A DNA stretch of 64,000 nucleotides, from the NCBI GenBank assembly GCA_032358255.1, contig JAULBX010011767.1:1-64000 (forward strand), given 5' to 3'. Origin of the DNA: Heterotrichella gracilis. Taxonomy: Eukaryota; Sar; Xanthophyceae; Tribonematales; Xanthonemataceae. The position numbers and the translations under genes were made by a program. Each line of letters opens with the position of its first letter. Positions within the stretch are counted from its first letter, which is position 1. The notes below the pieces were generated by a model. It did not search any database, was not told the DNA's origin, and saw only the letters and a program-made list of their open reading frames with translations. This document shows, piece by piece, positions 33,194-45,826 of this stretch.

Positions 33194-36100
33194 ATGGCAG
33201 AACCAGACTGCCACAGCAGCGAGGACGAAGAGGAGGATCGGGAGAGTGGTGAGACCAGTCCAAACTCGTGTTTTGCTGCCAGAGATCAGGCAAGTCCACA
33301 CGCACCACCTCATCTCCGTGTTAACCGCATGCAGGCTCTGACGAAGGGGAGTCTGGCTCTGATGGTAGTGAAGCAGAACAGTCTGAATGCGAGGAGGAAC
33401 ATGCACCGACTCAGCCAGAGCTAGACAAGAGACGCGAGGAGAACGTCAAGGCCTTGCTTTCCAACAGGTAAGTTTTACCTTCTGCTCAGCATAGCTGTGC
33501 ACTAGCTGAGCACTTTCCCACTCTTCCTCTGTTTGCAACGCTCCAACTGCTGTGCAGCCTTACTGTGCAACGCAAGCCCCTTCTCCCAAAGCTGCTCAGC
33601 ACCAGGGGGACAGAGGTGCTGAGAAAGCCTTTCAAGCCACCTGGTGGCAAAGCAACTGGTCCTTCCCAGGTGAGTGAGTCATTGGCTTGGTTCCAGGTGC
33701 AGTATGGCAGGCAGCGTAACTGAAAGTTGCTGTGTGTGATGCAGTTGTTACTGCAAAAGCTTGCAGCGAGGAGACGGTTTGTGCCATGGGGGTTCAAGGG
33801 CACCAAAACGCCTGTGTTCCTGCCTCCTGCCCCTGTCGCTCCTCCCCCAGAGGTAAGTGGTCAGGAGTTGCACAGCTGCGCCTAATCAGTCACCAGACTG
33901 TCCACATTCATTACTGGCTGCGCCTGTAGACGAAGGAAGATGGGGATGCTGGGGACGAGAACATCGAGCCACTGGTGGTATGGGAGCCTCCAGAAGATGT
34001 TGGCGGCCCTTCTGTCACCATCGACCCGATGCTGGTGAAGTTCTTGAGGCCCCACCAGAGGGAGGGTGTGCAGTTCATGTTTGAGTGTGTCACAGGGCTC
34101 AAACCCTACGAGGGCCACGGGTGCATACTGGCAGATGACATGGGGCTGGGGAAGACACTTCAGGTGGGTCAAAGACTTGTGCCCATGTGCCATGCCATTG
34201 AGTTATGGTGCAATAAACATACCATACCCTAAATTTGCTTAGTCATGCCTGTGGCGTTGGATGCTTTGTAGGGGATCACCTTGCTGTGGACGCTGCTCCA
34301 GAATGGCCATGCCCTACTGGGAGGTACTCCAATAGCCAAGCGAATCGTCATCGTGAGCCCAACAAGCCTTGTGAACAACTGGGAAAACGAATGCACAAAG
34401 TGGCTCAAGGTAATGAACTTCATCTTTGCTCATGTCCGAAAACGTGTGTGCCATTTTGCAACGTTTCTGAACGCATGGCGCATCAGGGGCGAGTCCGAGT
34501 GCTGGCGTTGTGTGAATCATCGAGGGATGATGTCATTCAAAGCATCTCTCAGTTTCTGCATCCGCGGGCACCATACCAGGTAAGACTGGCTCAGGACAGG
34601 TGGCAGTGACAGTAATTGATAGGAATGGTGATCGGTGGCGCGGGGGAAATGAAAATGGTGGTAATTGTTGGTGGTTGTCAATGCATTAAAGTGAGGTGAC
34701 ATGGAAATATGTTGTCCACGCATTTTAGCAATGGGAGCATGGGATGACAATCTCTTGATGCAGGTACTGATTGCATCATATGAGACATTCAGAATACACG
34801 CTGAAAGATTCAAAGCTGAAGGAACCTGTGATCTGCTGATCTGCGATGAAGCCCATCGGTTGAAGAATGATGCCACGCTGACCAACAAGGTAATTGATTG
34901 CTTGGCCCACCCCAGATGATGTGTGCATTTCATTACTGAAAACAGCCCTCATGTATGCCTGGCGATCTTACCTGGCAACCGTGTTTTGCAGGCGCTTGAC
35001 AGCCTGGCTTGCAAACGACGGGTACTCTTGTCAGGGACTCCCATGCAGAATGCACTGGATGAGGTGAGCCTTTATCAAATGCCGTGCATGCCAACTCCTG
35101 TGACCTATTTACCGTAGCAGCTTGCTGATGATGTTTCCTTTGCAGTTCTATGCGATGGTATCCTTCTGCAATCCCGGAGTGCTGGGACCACCAGCGCAGT
35201 TCAGGAAGTACTATGAAACTCCGATCCTTGCTGGCAGAGAGCCACAGGCTACTGAGGAGGAGGTTGAAATGGGTACCAACCGCAGCAATGAGCTGAGCGC
35301 TGTGGTCAACGACTTTATCCTCCGGCGCACCAACACTATCCTCAGCGCTCACCTTCCACCCAAAGTACGCTTGCGCCATGCATGCCCTGTCAATGCACCA
35401 CTCTGTGGACTTCCTGCATAGCTCCAGCTGTCAAAGGGCATGTATATGATGTGGCCCTCATCATCATGAGCACAGATGGCTGAGCCTGTCTGGTCATGCA
35501 GGTGATTGAAGTGGTGTGCTGCAAGATGACAGACGTGCAGAGGGATCTGTACTGCCACTTCCTGAACCGGAATGCAGCAGCGCTGCTGACCGGCAAGAAA
35601 GCATCACGCATCCTTTCAGCCATCACCCTGCTGAAGAAGCTATGCAACTCGCCAAAGCTGATCTACGATGCTCTGCACAGCGCTGCAAAGGAGGAGGTCC
35701 CAGAAGGATTCGAGGTAAGTATAATGTCCCTCTACTTCGTTTGCAGCAGTTGCAAATGGCTGCTGGCGTTTATGCCCAGCGCGGGATCGCATATACAAGG
35801 CACCTGATGTCCAGTAATGCATATGGGTTACCATTGCATCGCTATTTATACTATTTTCTGTTCTGCAGCATTTTTTAAATTGCAATGCCTGTGCAGGACT
35901 GTGAGCGGCTGATACCACCCGGCACGTTTGACAATGGCAGAGCTGGCAGGGGCGGAAGCGCTCAAGGTGAGATTTGGTACATTACCAGTTGGCAGCTCAT
36001 GTGTTTCCGTTGGGCTCTTCCTACATAACAACATTTGTCCATCGCTTTGCAGGATGGGAGTACACCAGTGGCAAGATGGCTGTGCTGGCTGGCATGCTGG

Positions 36101-39051
36101 AGATGCTGTACAAGGACACGGATGACCGCATTGTCATCGTGTCCAACTACACCCAAACGCTGGACCTGTTTGCAGCGCTGTGCAGGGAGAAGGCCTACCC
36201 TTTCCTCAGGCTGGACGGCAGCACCTCAATCAACAAGAGGCAGAAGCTGGTGAAGAGGTTCAATGACCCAACGGAGCGCCAGTTTGTTTTCCTGCTGAGC
36301 AGCAAGGCTGGTGGGTGTGGGTTGAACCTCATTGGAGGCAACAGGCTGGTGCTTTTTGACCCAGACTGGAACCCCGCCAATGACAAGCAGGCTGCAGCAC
36401 GGGTAAGCATGGCATGAAACGTACCGCGCTCTCTTCTGTATTTATGACGTGAACCTGGAGGTTGCATGTGTACCTGATTGATGTACCAGATTAACTCTTC
36501 ACAAGCAGGCACTGCTTGAGAATTCCTGGATATCTGTGCTTTTGCTTCCCAGTACATAAATTACTCACCTGTTCATATTCCCCACTGCTCTTTACATATT
36601 CTTTTAAAAAAGCCTTTTATAAAAGATTGATATCAAATTCAAACTTCAATCTGAAAATGAATTTAAAATCCAGCAATTTCGAACCCACATAACTTGTTCT
36701 TTTTTGTCGCAGGTTTGGCGCGACGGACAGAAGAAGCGCGTGTTTGTGTACCGCTTCCTGACCACTGGTATGCCACAGTCGCCGTTGACGGGTCACGTCT
36801 ACTGCTGATCACATATATCATCAGCGCAATGTGCACGCAGGAATATTCTTTGGCTGACGCACGGGGTGCCATTGCACCATGGCTTGGGCAAACACAAGTC
36901 AATTCCTGACTGCTGCTGCCGCATGTGTGCACTCCCTGCCAACATTCCTGACTGACATGCGCCACCATGCTGGCCAGGCACCATCGAGGAGAAGGTTTAC
37001 CAGCGCCAGCTGTCCAAGGAGGGCCTGCAGAACGTGGTGAACAAGTCCGGCGCCTCCACCATGAACCTCATGAGCACGGAGGACCTGCGCGACCTGTTCA
37101 CGCTGCGCCAGGACACGCGCTCAGACACCTACGACTCCATGTGCACCAGCGAGGCAGAGCAGCCTGTGGCTGACTCGCAGGTGGGTGTGGGACAAGAGGA
37201 TGCATAAGGGACGCCGCATTGGTGGCTGCATGGTGGGACAGGAAAATATGGTGGCGTTTGCAAGTTCTGCCCGTTTTCTTTAGTTTTCAGGGTTGTAATT
37301 TACTCTGTGGATCTGCATTTGACGTAGCAGATGATTCCCTGGCAGGTAAATTTGCTCTGTTTTGGTCAGAGATTAGGCGCGCAAATTTGGTACATTTTGA
37401 AAATTGCTCATGTAGATAGCTATAAGGGAGGAACATCTTTTTGCATGGGAAGAGCACAAAAGGAAAATGCATATAATTGGTGCTAGCAGGACAAGGATGC
37501 TTGCATCTTGCTTCATCTCAGCTGATCTGCAATAGAAATGTGCAGGACATGCATTGTCACATTTTTTCCATGCCGGTGTGCGTTCTACCAATGCTGTGCA
37601 CAATTTTTCATCCATGCAGCCAAGAATGCGTCCCAAGCTGGATGTGGTGCAGGATGGTTCACGCACCACCCCTGGGACTGTTGGGACCCCTGGCGGGATC
37701 ACAACCCCAGGCGGGACCCTCATGCCTGCAGTGTACAAGCGCCAGGTGGGGACACCAGCCGAGGAGGATTTGGAGAATTGGGGCCACCACTCGCACCCAA
37801 CCTCTGTTCCTGATGAGATCTTGAAGCGGCTGGGCGGCCAGCATATCAGGTGATTGTGGATACCCCAATGGAGGCATTCCTTTGCACCTGGGCTGTGGAA
37901 CCATGGAGGGTTCCGTCATGCACAGCACTGGCAAAAGGCCACCCTCCTCTCCACCATGGTGCACCTGCGCAGATACAACCGTGTTTGCGAAGACCCTACT
38001 GAAGGGTTTCCCTCGTGTGCAGCTTTGTGTTCAGCTGCCAGGTGGACGGCATGGCTGTGGATGAGACTGCGCCGGTGCAGAGACGCCAATCGGCGCTGTG
38101 CTTCAAGCCAAAGGTCCCCAGCAGGCCGGTTGCTCCGCCCCCCAGGATGGCAAGCCTGGCTCCCAGCGCTGGCAATCCGGTATGCCACAGTCGCTCTTGA
38201 CAGGTCACGAGTACATTGATTACATGCGCCATCAGGGCAATGCGCAAGGCGGGAATTTTTTGTGGCTGCCGCATGGTGTGCCATTGCACGATGGCTTGTG
38301 CTCACAGCAGGATATACATCAATTTCCTGCTGCTGCTGCTGCATGTGTGCAATCCTTGCCATTACTTTCATGACTGACCTGCGCCATCATATTGGGTAGG
38401 CACCTGCCTCCGTGACTCTGCCTATGTCGGCATCCAAGGCACCTGCCCCCAGCACCGCAGCCAAGTCTGCTCCAGTCAGGTCAACCTGCCCAAAGCCTCC
38501 TATCAACAGACCGTCTGTGCCAGCACCTTCTCGCAAGTGCGTGCCTTGCCCTCAATTATACAATCACAGTTCACTTGTGTGCCCCAGTGGGATGCATCCA
38601 CCAAGAGTGGCCACACACCATGCACTCATATCTTCAGGCAATGCCAGTGCCAGCCCCCCATATGTAATCCACTGTCAACAAGGTCCCTTGACATGACCAT
38701 CCGCTGCTGCACTGTCTGCACATTTACATCTAGTCTGTATGGGTACAGTCTGGATGTGCATATGTAAAAATCGTTTCCCAAGAGCACAATTTGGAGGTGT
38801 AGCAGATCCAAGCTCTCCTGTATACATGTCGCGGTATCATAGGATAGCGACAGTGTTGGCACGGGCATGATTGGTGCTTTTGTTGGTGCAGGCCGCTGGC
38901 GCAGCTGTCCGGCAACAAGGTCAATGCCACACAGCAGCGCTCGGGTGGCAGCCAGAAGTCAGGTCTAGCCAAGAAGCCGCGCACCGACAGCGGCAGATTG
39001 GCCACCACACAGGCAGTTTCTGACGCCAACAGCGACGAGGATTTCATGTGA
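33194..39051 (+). CDS. RAD54: RAD54, SNF2-family DNA translocase of homologous recombination
   Basis: RAD54 is a nuclear ATPase that drives RAD51-mediated strand invasion. Nineteen exons: 33194-33248, 33334-33468, 33558-33669, 33744-33852, 33930-34163, 34272-34409, 34486-34579, 34764-34889, 34992-35063, 35146-35364, 35502-35714, 35897-35976, 36053-36402, 36713-36767, 36978-37180, 37620-37849, 38023-38179, 38400-38536 and 38892-39051. An acidic N-terminus precedes KALLSN and [11 protein letters not shown]. Helicase motifs: [15 protein letters not shown], Ia [91 protein letters not shown]. The C-terminus has LENWGHHS and the FVFSCQVDG block seen in plant and animal RAD54, then an extra basic, Pro-rich tail ending DANSDEDFM. 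Exon 12 uses the donor at 35976; it alone keeps the frame. Introns 14 and 17 are homologous. Confidence 0.96.
36768..36977 (+). repeat. RAD54 intron 14, homologous to intron 17 (introner-like)
   Basis: It begins gtatgccacagtcgc and ends with ctgactgac, then gcgccacc and ...ccag|GCACC. It aligns end to end with 38180-38399. Confidence 0.8.
38180..38399 (+). repeat. RAD54 intron 17, homologous to intron 14 (introner-like)
   Basis: It shares gtatgccacagtcgc at the 5' end, an internal gctgctgctgc / catgtgtgc block, and a 3' end with gactgacctgcgccatca, then ...tag|GCACC. Confidence 0.8.
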
Positions 39052-41617
39052 TGGGGACCCAGATGCAGGGGGGGGCGATTGTATGGCCAGTGACATGGAT
39101 TTAGAACTTGGAGTACAGGGATTTGACATTGTCAACTCGCATTTAGATTTTGCACAGAATTTTGTTTCTTTTTAATTTTGGACACTGCTCGCTAACCAGT
39201 ACCATTGACAATTACCCATAATACGGATTGGGCTGTCACAGTTTTCCTTTTTTGGCACATACTGCCGTCACAGTTCGTAAAATTCATTTCTGCTTTGGTC
39301 TTAGACTATGCGCTTGTCACCCAAAATGCCAGCAGCCTCAATGCATATTCGCTGAGTAGGACTCAGTCCGCAAGTACACATATAATACGATCTTGGCAGT
39401 CCCAAAGGCAACGGTTGGATACCAGCTGCAGAATTAATATTAGATTTACACACACGGGATTTAATTCACAAGACTTTTGCCGGAGACTCCCGGGTTACTG
39501 TTCCTTGCCAATGGGACCTGTAGTGTTCCTTGGGACCTGTAGTGTATTAGCTAGACACTTTGTCTACAGATAGCACCACCGGACCGTGATCTAGCAATTA
39601 CCTTGACTAGGGATTATTGTAATACATGATCCCTGTGGTTTCATTTTCTTCTCAGATGATTGTTGTGTCTGAAACTGGCGTTGCACATGAAATATACATG
39701 GCAATTTGAAGAAGGCCCACCCAGCAAGCTGCCATCCCGCTGACACTGTAACACATCACCCACCATGACATCGATGGCAAAGCCAGTGGGATTGTGGCAT
39801 TGTAATCATTGAGTTACCAAATTTGCATTCCATCATCTGATTTGTGGCGTTCAAATAAAGTCAAAATGGTAAAACCCTGTTTGGGCACTGCCATTGAATG
39901 GTACTACATCACAGTGACATGCCAGACACTGTACAGTCACTGGGTATCAGAGCACGACAATCGGCTGATGACAATCGGCTGATGGCGTCTTTTACATAAT
40001 GCGCAGGTGACAACTTGCACATGTGTGACACTGACTGTTACCTGCTAGCCAGACAAACGTCGATGGAACGGACCAAGTATGCCATCATAAAATGTAACCA
40101 TCTAATGCACACATGGCATGGTGCACTGATAAACTCACTGAAATTGACTTACTGGTTTGCATGACATGTGAAACACTGCGCAAAGCGAAAATTGCGCAAG
40201 ACTGCACCGTTTATAATTGTTCATTATTGACTCTTCAAAAGTAAGCTCAGAACTTAAAATGATTGTGGAATATATCCTAACAAATGTTGCAATGGGCCCC
40301 ACGTGGACAAAGTACTACCAGGCTACTGGCCTATGACAAATTTATTATCATATTTTAACAACCATAATACTCTAACACCGTCCCAAGCAAACGTCACAAT
40401 CTACTCAACACCAACTTGTCTTGAATCCTTTCAAGGCCATGTGTGCACAGCCCTTGCGGTGCATATATAGTGGCACTAAAATGATGCGTGTAGGCCATAT
40501 GTGGATACATATGTGGAAACGATGATGGATCCCCTATTCAATTCAGATACTACCTCTGAGAGACTCTTGATGTAAAAGCTTGACGTAAAGGCAGTTGCAA
40601 CCTTCCACACGCGAGTAAAATACCCAAAGATGTTGTTGGAAGCTGGTTGAATCGGGTTATCTACTTGTGCGACCAATGTCAATGGCGACGGCGAGTTGTC
40701 AATGGGCCTAAAGGAAAGACTTGAAAAAAAATATACCCAAGAGTTATAACCATCATCAAAATTAATCATATGGAACTTGCCCACCATCTGACGTACATTA
40801 TTTCCAATGCAAGCCCACGGTAAACGACATTTCATAGGCCAAAGGCCCTGGGCATGCATGCAACGGCTTTCAATACGATATTGAAAGGATAATCCAACTA
40901 CTGATGCATCATGATGGATCTAGTACACCATCTGGCAGAGGATATAATTTATCTGAAAGGTCTGAGCACAGGTTGGATATTCATTGCTAGTGCTGTGACT
41001 GCACCTACACCCAGTACCACACAGATATGTAGTATGGATATCTTATGATGTGATACGCGTATACTTGTGCACCTACGGATGTTGTGCAAAAAAGCCAACT
41101 GCAAGCGCCTCTGTAAGAAAACGCATTGATGGGGGGAAAAAAGTGCACAGTCCTTCAGGCACAAAACATTCACCCCCGACACTTTCCGGGGGTATAAATA
41201 ACATCTGCTGTGTACAGGTGCTGCCACATGCGAGTGCACATCCTTGAGCCGAGCAATGCTATGGTCATCACTTCCAACTTACTGCCAGCCTGACATTGTC
41301 TGGCAGCTGCTTCTACAGCCCCAGTACAATCACCAATGGCTGCATGCTTGCTCCAGGAGCATCATGCCTGCTGCTCCCTATCCTGCCTCCCCACCTGATT
41401 TGATGTTGCGCTGGTGGTGCCGCCAGCCCAGAGGTCCACCCACCCAAAGCCTACGCCGGCCAGGTGTCCTGCCATGCTGCTCTGAAATTCTGCAACTGAA
41501 AGCTGTTTTGCAACGTTGCCCGTTGGGTCTCAACTGAAGGTGCTGGCAGAGTACCCTCCCCTCCATCCCTGCCCAAACCCTATCGCCAAGAGCACCATTG
41601 TCGACCTCCCCGTTAGC
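39052..41617. other. Long AT-richer intergenic region (convergent)
   Basis: RAD54 and the homeodomain gene converge here. A 127-residue minus-strand frame (40476-40859) has no motif, no homologous look and AT-rich codons; I do not call it. I see no transposon ends or RNA gene. Confidence 0.6.
41172..41193 (+). other. Perfect 7-bp hairpin followed by TATAAATA
   Basis: ACCCCCG and CGGGGGT flank an 8-base loop; TATAAATA starts at 41193. It could be a promoter element or a transcript-end hairpin. Function unknown. Confidence 0.4.
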
Positions 41618-44600
41618 CTAGCATGCTCCCCTCCCCTTGGCGCTGCGTGGCTCCAGATGCACCGCCGCGCAGCTGCTCTTCACCAGCTTGGAGGCCACCC
41701 TGGCTGCCTCGTCCAGCAGCTCCTGCCTGCACCCGGCATGTGTGCACAGCAGCGCGATCTGCTTCAGCGGCAGAGTCTCCGCCTCCTGCAAAACCACAGT
41801 GGTTTCCTTTGTCAGAATCTGCAAAATGCTAACAGTAGAGCAATCTGATTCAACAAGAGACTTCTTTACTGCACTGCCAGTGAATGCTGCGGGGATAGTT
41901 GAAGATTAAACCACCATAGAATCAGGGCAGATGCACGGTTGATCATCAACCCTCACATGATTATCATCATCCATATCTTTGTCCCACTTTAAACCTCTCC
42001 CTGACTCCCCTCACACCTCTCAACCACTCATAGTCTAACAACTACCCCTTGCACCATAATCAAACCCACCCACCTTGATGAGCAACGGGCTTGATGTGCC
42101 CTGGAGCTGCGGCAGGCACTGCCTGAACACGCGCCCCACCAGCGGCTTCCACACGCGTAGACGCGCGTTGATGAACCACACGCTCACCTGCACAAGGGAG
42201 GGTGGTAGTTATGTCACGAGTCTGGAGGAAACAACCTATTAACTGCTAGGGCACAGCGTGGTTAGGTACTAGCTACATGTACTGGTGGGGGAAGGCATGG
42301 CTGGTGGGGCAAGGCTCACTGCTAATCATATTCAGGCTGGCTGCATTACTCAAGTGCACGTCACTGGCTAACTTTGTAATGCATTTAAAGTAGCAAGGCA
42401 CTGGATTGGCATTCAAGGCGCAGTAATTTTGTAATCCCGTGGGCTACTAATTCATTGAAATGCCACCCTGGCACTAGGAGGGTTACACATAGTTAAAAGT
42501 AACCATTTACCCACTTGCAAAATAGGTTTTGAAAAGCAAACAGCATACACGCAAGCCAACAACCTCCTCCTCAATGATTGCAAGTCACCACAACCAGCAC
42601 CCAACACCTTGCCAATGCTTTGGAAACCACCTCCCACCCCACCACCACTCCCGTACCTGGTACAGGTCAATGGCAGCATCAATTGCCATCCTGCGCTTGG
42701 TTTCCGAGTCAGGGTAGGGGTTTGCAAGGTGCTCAAACATCCACTGGTACATGAGCACCCCAGCCCTGGCAGGCAAGTTGCACTTGGACTTGCGAGCGGC
42801 GCGGCGCTTGCGGGGTGGTGGCGCCACGGGGGAGGGCAGCGGTGCGGCGGGGGGGCGCGCGGCGCAGCGCAGGTGGTTGTGGGCGTACGCGATGGCGCCT
42901 GCAGGCAGATGGGCAGTGAGGGTGGTTTGCAATCGCGCTTTGGCAATAGGTGTAAGTGCGATGCTGCACAGCTTGACAGTGTGAGTCAAGGAGTCGGCAT
43001 GCGTGGAGACTTCAGCAGCTGCAACAGTGCACCCGCCAATATGGTTGCAGTACCCACAATTGGATGCCAAGGGAGGTGAGCAGAAAGGATTTGCCACCAA
43101 GTGCAGGTGATGGCGTTGGCACCGCAAGAAATAATGGTCCATATTCCCCAAAATGTGTGGCATTTAGTTTATGAACTGGGTTGCTTATTTAATAAGCAAC
43201 TCAGGAATTGCCAGCGAGGCAAGAAAAGGTGAGCTGGGAGGGGGATGAGGGCGCACCTGGAGCAGGCATGACACCAGTGGGGCTCTGCTTGCGGAGCTGT
43301 GCCAGCCTGTCAGCCACAGCAGCGGGTGGTGGTGATTGTGGGGACCTGCCAGGCTCCTGCATGACACAATGGGTGATGTCAGCCAAGTGTTGAGCATGGA
43401 TGGACACGTGGGTTTGACAAAGTTGGCAGAGTCAAGTGTGGCACTTGGACTAGGCACAATGGTATGTACTGCCTGAGCATCGTGTGCTTTACACGAGAGG
43501 CGCAGACTCTGGAGGCGCAGCAGTTCGGATCTCGTGAGGGCAACATCGCCTTCTATGAATGCCACAACCCATGAGACTCCATGAGCATGCAGATTGCAGT
43601 GCGACAATGTGCTTGTAATGCAATAACGCGCAATCATTGTATATACATATGACGCCATTAGCAACATGCAGCACAAGCTCTATCTAGAGTCAATTCGCTG
43701 AATCACATAATAGAAAATACTCCAGCAGATTATTCCTGGGTAGACTCACTCACCCATGCCACCGTCAGGCAGTCAACATTGCAATTGTTTGTGTAGCACT
43801 GGCATGTTACCTGCTTGACCTTCATGGATGCGTGCTGGCGCTGAAGATACTGCCCCAAACCAATGGTGGGCGTCCAGCTGCCCATCTGCTGCTGTGCCCC
43901 TGGGTGGCCATTGCTGCTCACTTGAGAGTCCAAGCCCCCTGAGTCGTCCCCATTCTCCCCATTGGCAAGTTCAAACATGTCCAATCCCGGGTGGGCCACT
44001 GCATTCCCGCGCATGGGTTGCCCCAGGCCCTGGGCTTGCTGCAGCAGTTGCAGGTCGGGAGGGGATTCCTGGACCAGAGCATCCTGTTCAGTTCAGTTCA
44101 GCGTGAAAATGTAGTTCAGGGTTCACGTTACAGTGTGAAAACTCAGTGCAGAGTTCACTTTACAGTGGAAAAAATCATCTGACGTACTCCTCAGGGCCCA
44201 AGGCTTGTGACAAGCTGGCTAGCTTTACAGCATAAAGTCCTATGAGCCTGTTACTCCTGGACAGACTTACCTGGGCCAGAGCATCCAGCAGGTCCTCCAA
44301 TGCTCCTGTAGACCAGGTTTGCTGCTCCGTTGGAGGGTACGGGAAGTTCTGAGGAATGGCGGGTGGAGGCAGTGAGAATGCCCTGCACTGCGACAGCAGG
44401 AGGGCCCTGTCAGGCCAGCCTCCCACTGGCAGCTGCATTGCATCAGACGATGAGCGGAACATGGTGCTGCCCTGCTGCATGTTGCTCAGACCATTCCCAT
44501 TGAGGCTCATCAATGCAGCCTCCACTTCCTGCTGGGTGAGGGGGCTGTAGCGAGCCATGTCAAAACTGGCTGCTTGGAGGAGTGCTTCTGCGTCATTGCT

Positions 44601-45826
44601 GTCAAAGACGGATGCCCTGGAGGGGGACACCAATGCAGGAGGCTGCAGCATCCGTGGAAACCGTGGTCCGTTCTCCCGCTGGACCATGCAGCCCACTCGG
44701 ACAGGGTCATTGCTGCTGATGAAGCCTGGAGCGCTGAGCAGGCCGCCTGTGGTGGATGGTGGGAGGGCATTTGGGAGAGGCATGACAAGACAAGAGGTGC
44801 CTGCAAGCGGTTTCTCCTTTGTCTGAAGAAACGGAACATGGGGCATGCGTAACAAAACAAATAATATCAACTGCCAGACTAAATTTGGAATTGTAATTCT
44901 AAATGCACAGCCTAGTGAATGATCCACTGTGACAGGCATTTCCTGCAAGGTAATGCCGCTGGGTGCGCACTTCAGAAAAATAATTTATCTCATGCACTTG
45001 CAGATTGTGTAAATCTGCCTAACGATCGCACGGTGCATGAGACTCGGTTGCATTGTATATTTCCATGCCCTCAATGTGGGCACCAACAACCCAGGGCCAT
45101 TCAAAATCTGAAGTCAGATTGCCTGAGGCTAGGCTCACCTTGCATGCTGTGTGCGTTCACGTCACCAGGTGGACACATGCTGGTGATGCAGTTGAAGGCT
45201 CCTCCCTCGGAGTGTAGGGAATCACTCCTGTCGACCACTCCCAAGCCTCCAGGCGGAGCGGTGGCACCAGGGACAAACATCTGGTGAAAGCCCAAAGGCC
45301 TGGCCTGGCTGTAGAGGGACGGGTTGGAGTAGGCATCTGGTGCGTGCAGGCCAAACGCTGAAGCTCCATTGTGTGTAGAGAATGCAGTGTAGTTGCCGCT
45401 CTGGCGTGCCTGCAGCAGCTCGCTGCTGTCGTGATCATCTTGAAGCAGGATGTCTTCATCACTTGGAGGGCTAACTGCTGGGCGACTGAGGGGTGGGCGA
45501 CCCCGGGGGTGGGTGGGTGGCTCCCATGCGCTCAGGCAGGAATCCTTGGGCGAGTCTGTGACCTCCAGATCCCCCATGTGCTGGTTGAAGCTGTGGAGGT
45601 CCTCAGGCTGAAGGCCGTTGCCATGGTTGGCTGCCAACGCGCCTGTCAGACTCTCAGCAGCAAGGCGATGGTCTCCGAGAGATGACTTGCTGGTGGCTTC
45701 TTCCATGTAGAACTGGCTGGCGGGGTTCTGGTAGGGTGACCCCTTGTTGGCAAAGCCTTGTGACTCCAAGAGAACCACGTTGCCAAGCGTGTCATAATCT
45801 GTTTGTTGCATGTTGAAGACGTCCAT
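41618..45826 (-). CDS. TALE-class homeodomain transcription factor, BELL / GSP1-like
   Basis: Seven exons, phase-matched: 45826-45139, 44800-44271, 44083-43811, 43356-43257, 42898-42657, 42187-42074 and 41786-41618. A long low-complexity N-terminus precedes a basic cluster (PPRKRRAARKSK) and the homeodomain: LPARAGVLMYQWMFEHLANP, the three-residue-loop part NPYPDSETKRRMA, and helix 3 VSVWFINARLRVWKPLV, split from helix 2 by an intron. The WFxNxR core is intact. RVWKP(L/M)V after helix 3 is the BELL form, not KNOX. In Chlamydomonas the BELL-type protein GSP1 pairs with the KNOX protein GSM1 to start the zygote programme; a similar role here is inferred. An in-frame stop just before 45826 fixes the start. 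Intron 2 is flanked by a 15-base direct repeat. Confidence 0.88.
44085..44175 (-). repeat. Short tandem repeat in homeodomain-gene intron 2
   Basis: Two related units of about 45 bases, each built around gtgaaaa...gttcac..tacagt on the plus strand, with a small gttca run beside them. Confidence 0.6.

Noticed and set aside
33194-33334. A GC-AG intron in RAD54 after position 33289
   Set aside because: It breaks the frame. The GT donor after 33248 restores phase and gives the expected acidic N-terminus.
35897-36053. RAD54 exon 12 ending at the earlier donor 35970
   Set aside because: Joining from there puts the next exon out of frame. The donor at 35976 is in phase and yields [10 protein letters not shown].
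40476-40859. A 127-residue frame in the intergenic gap
   Set aside because: AT-rich, no motif, no splice partners and no similarity to anything I recognise.
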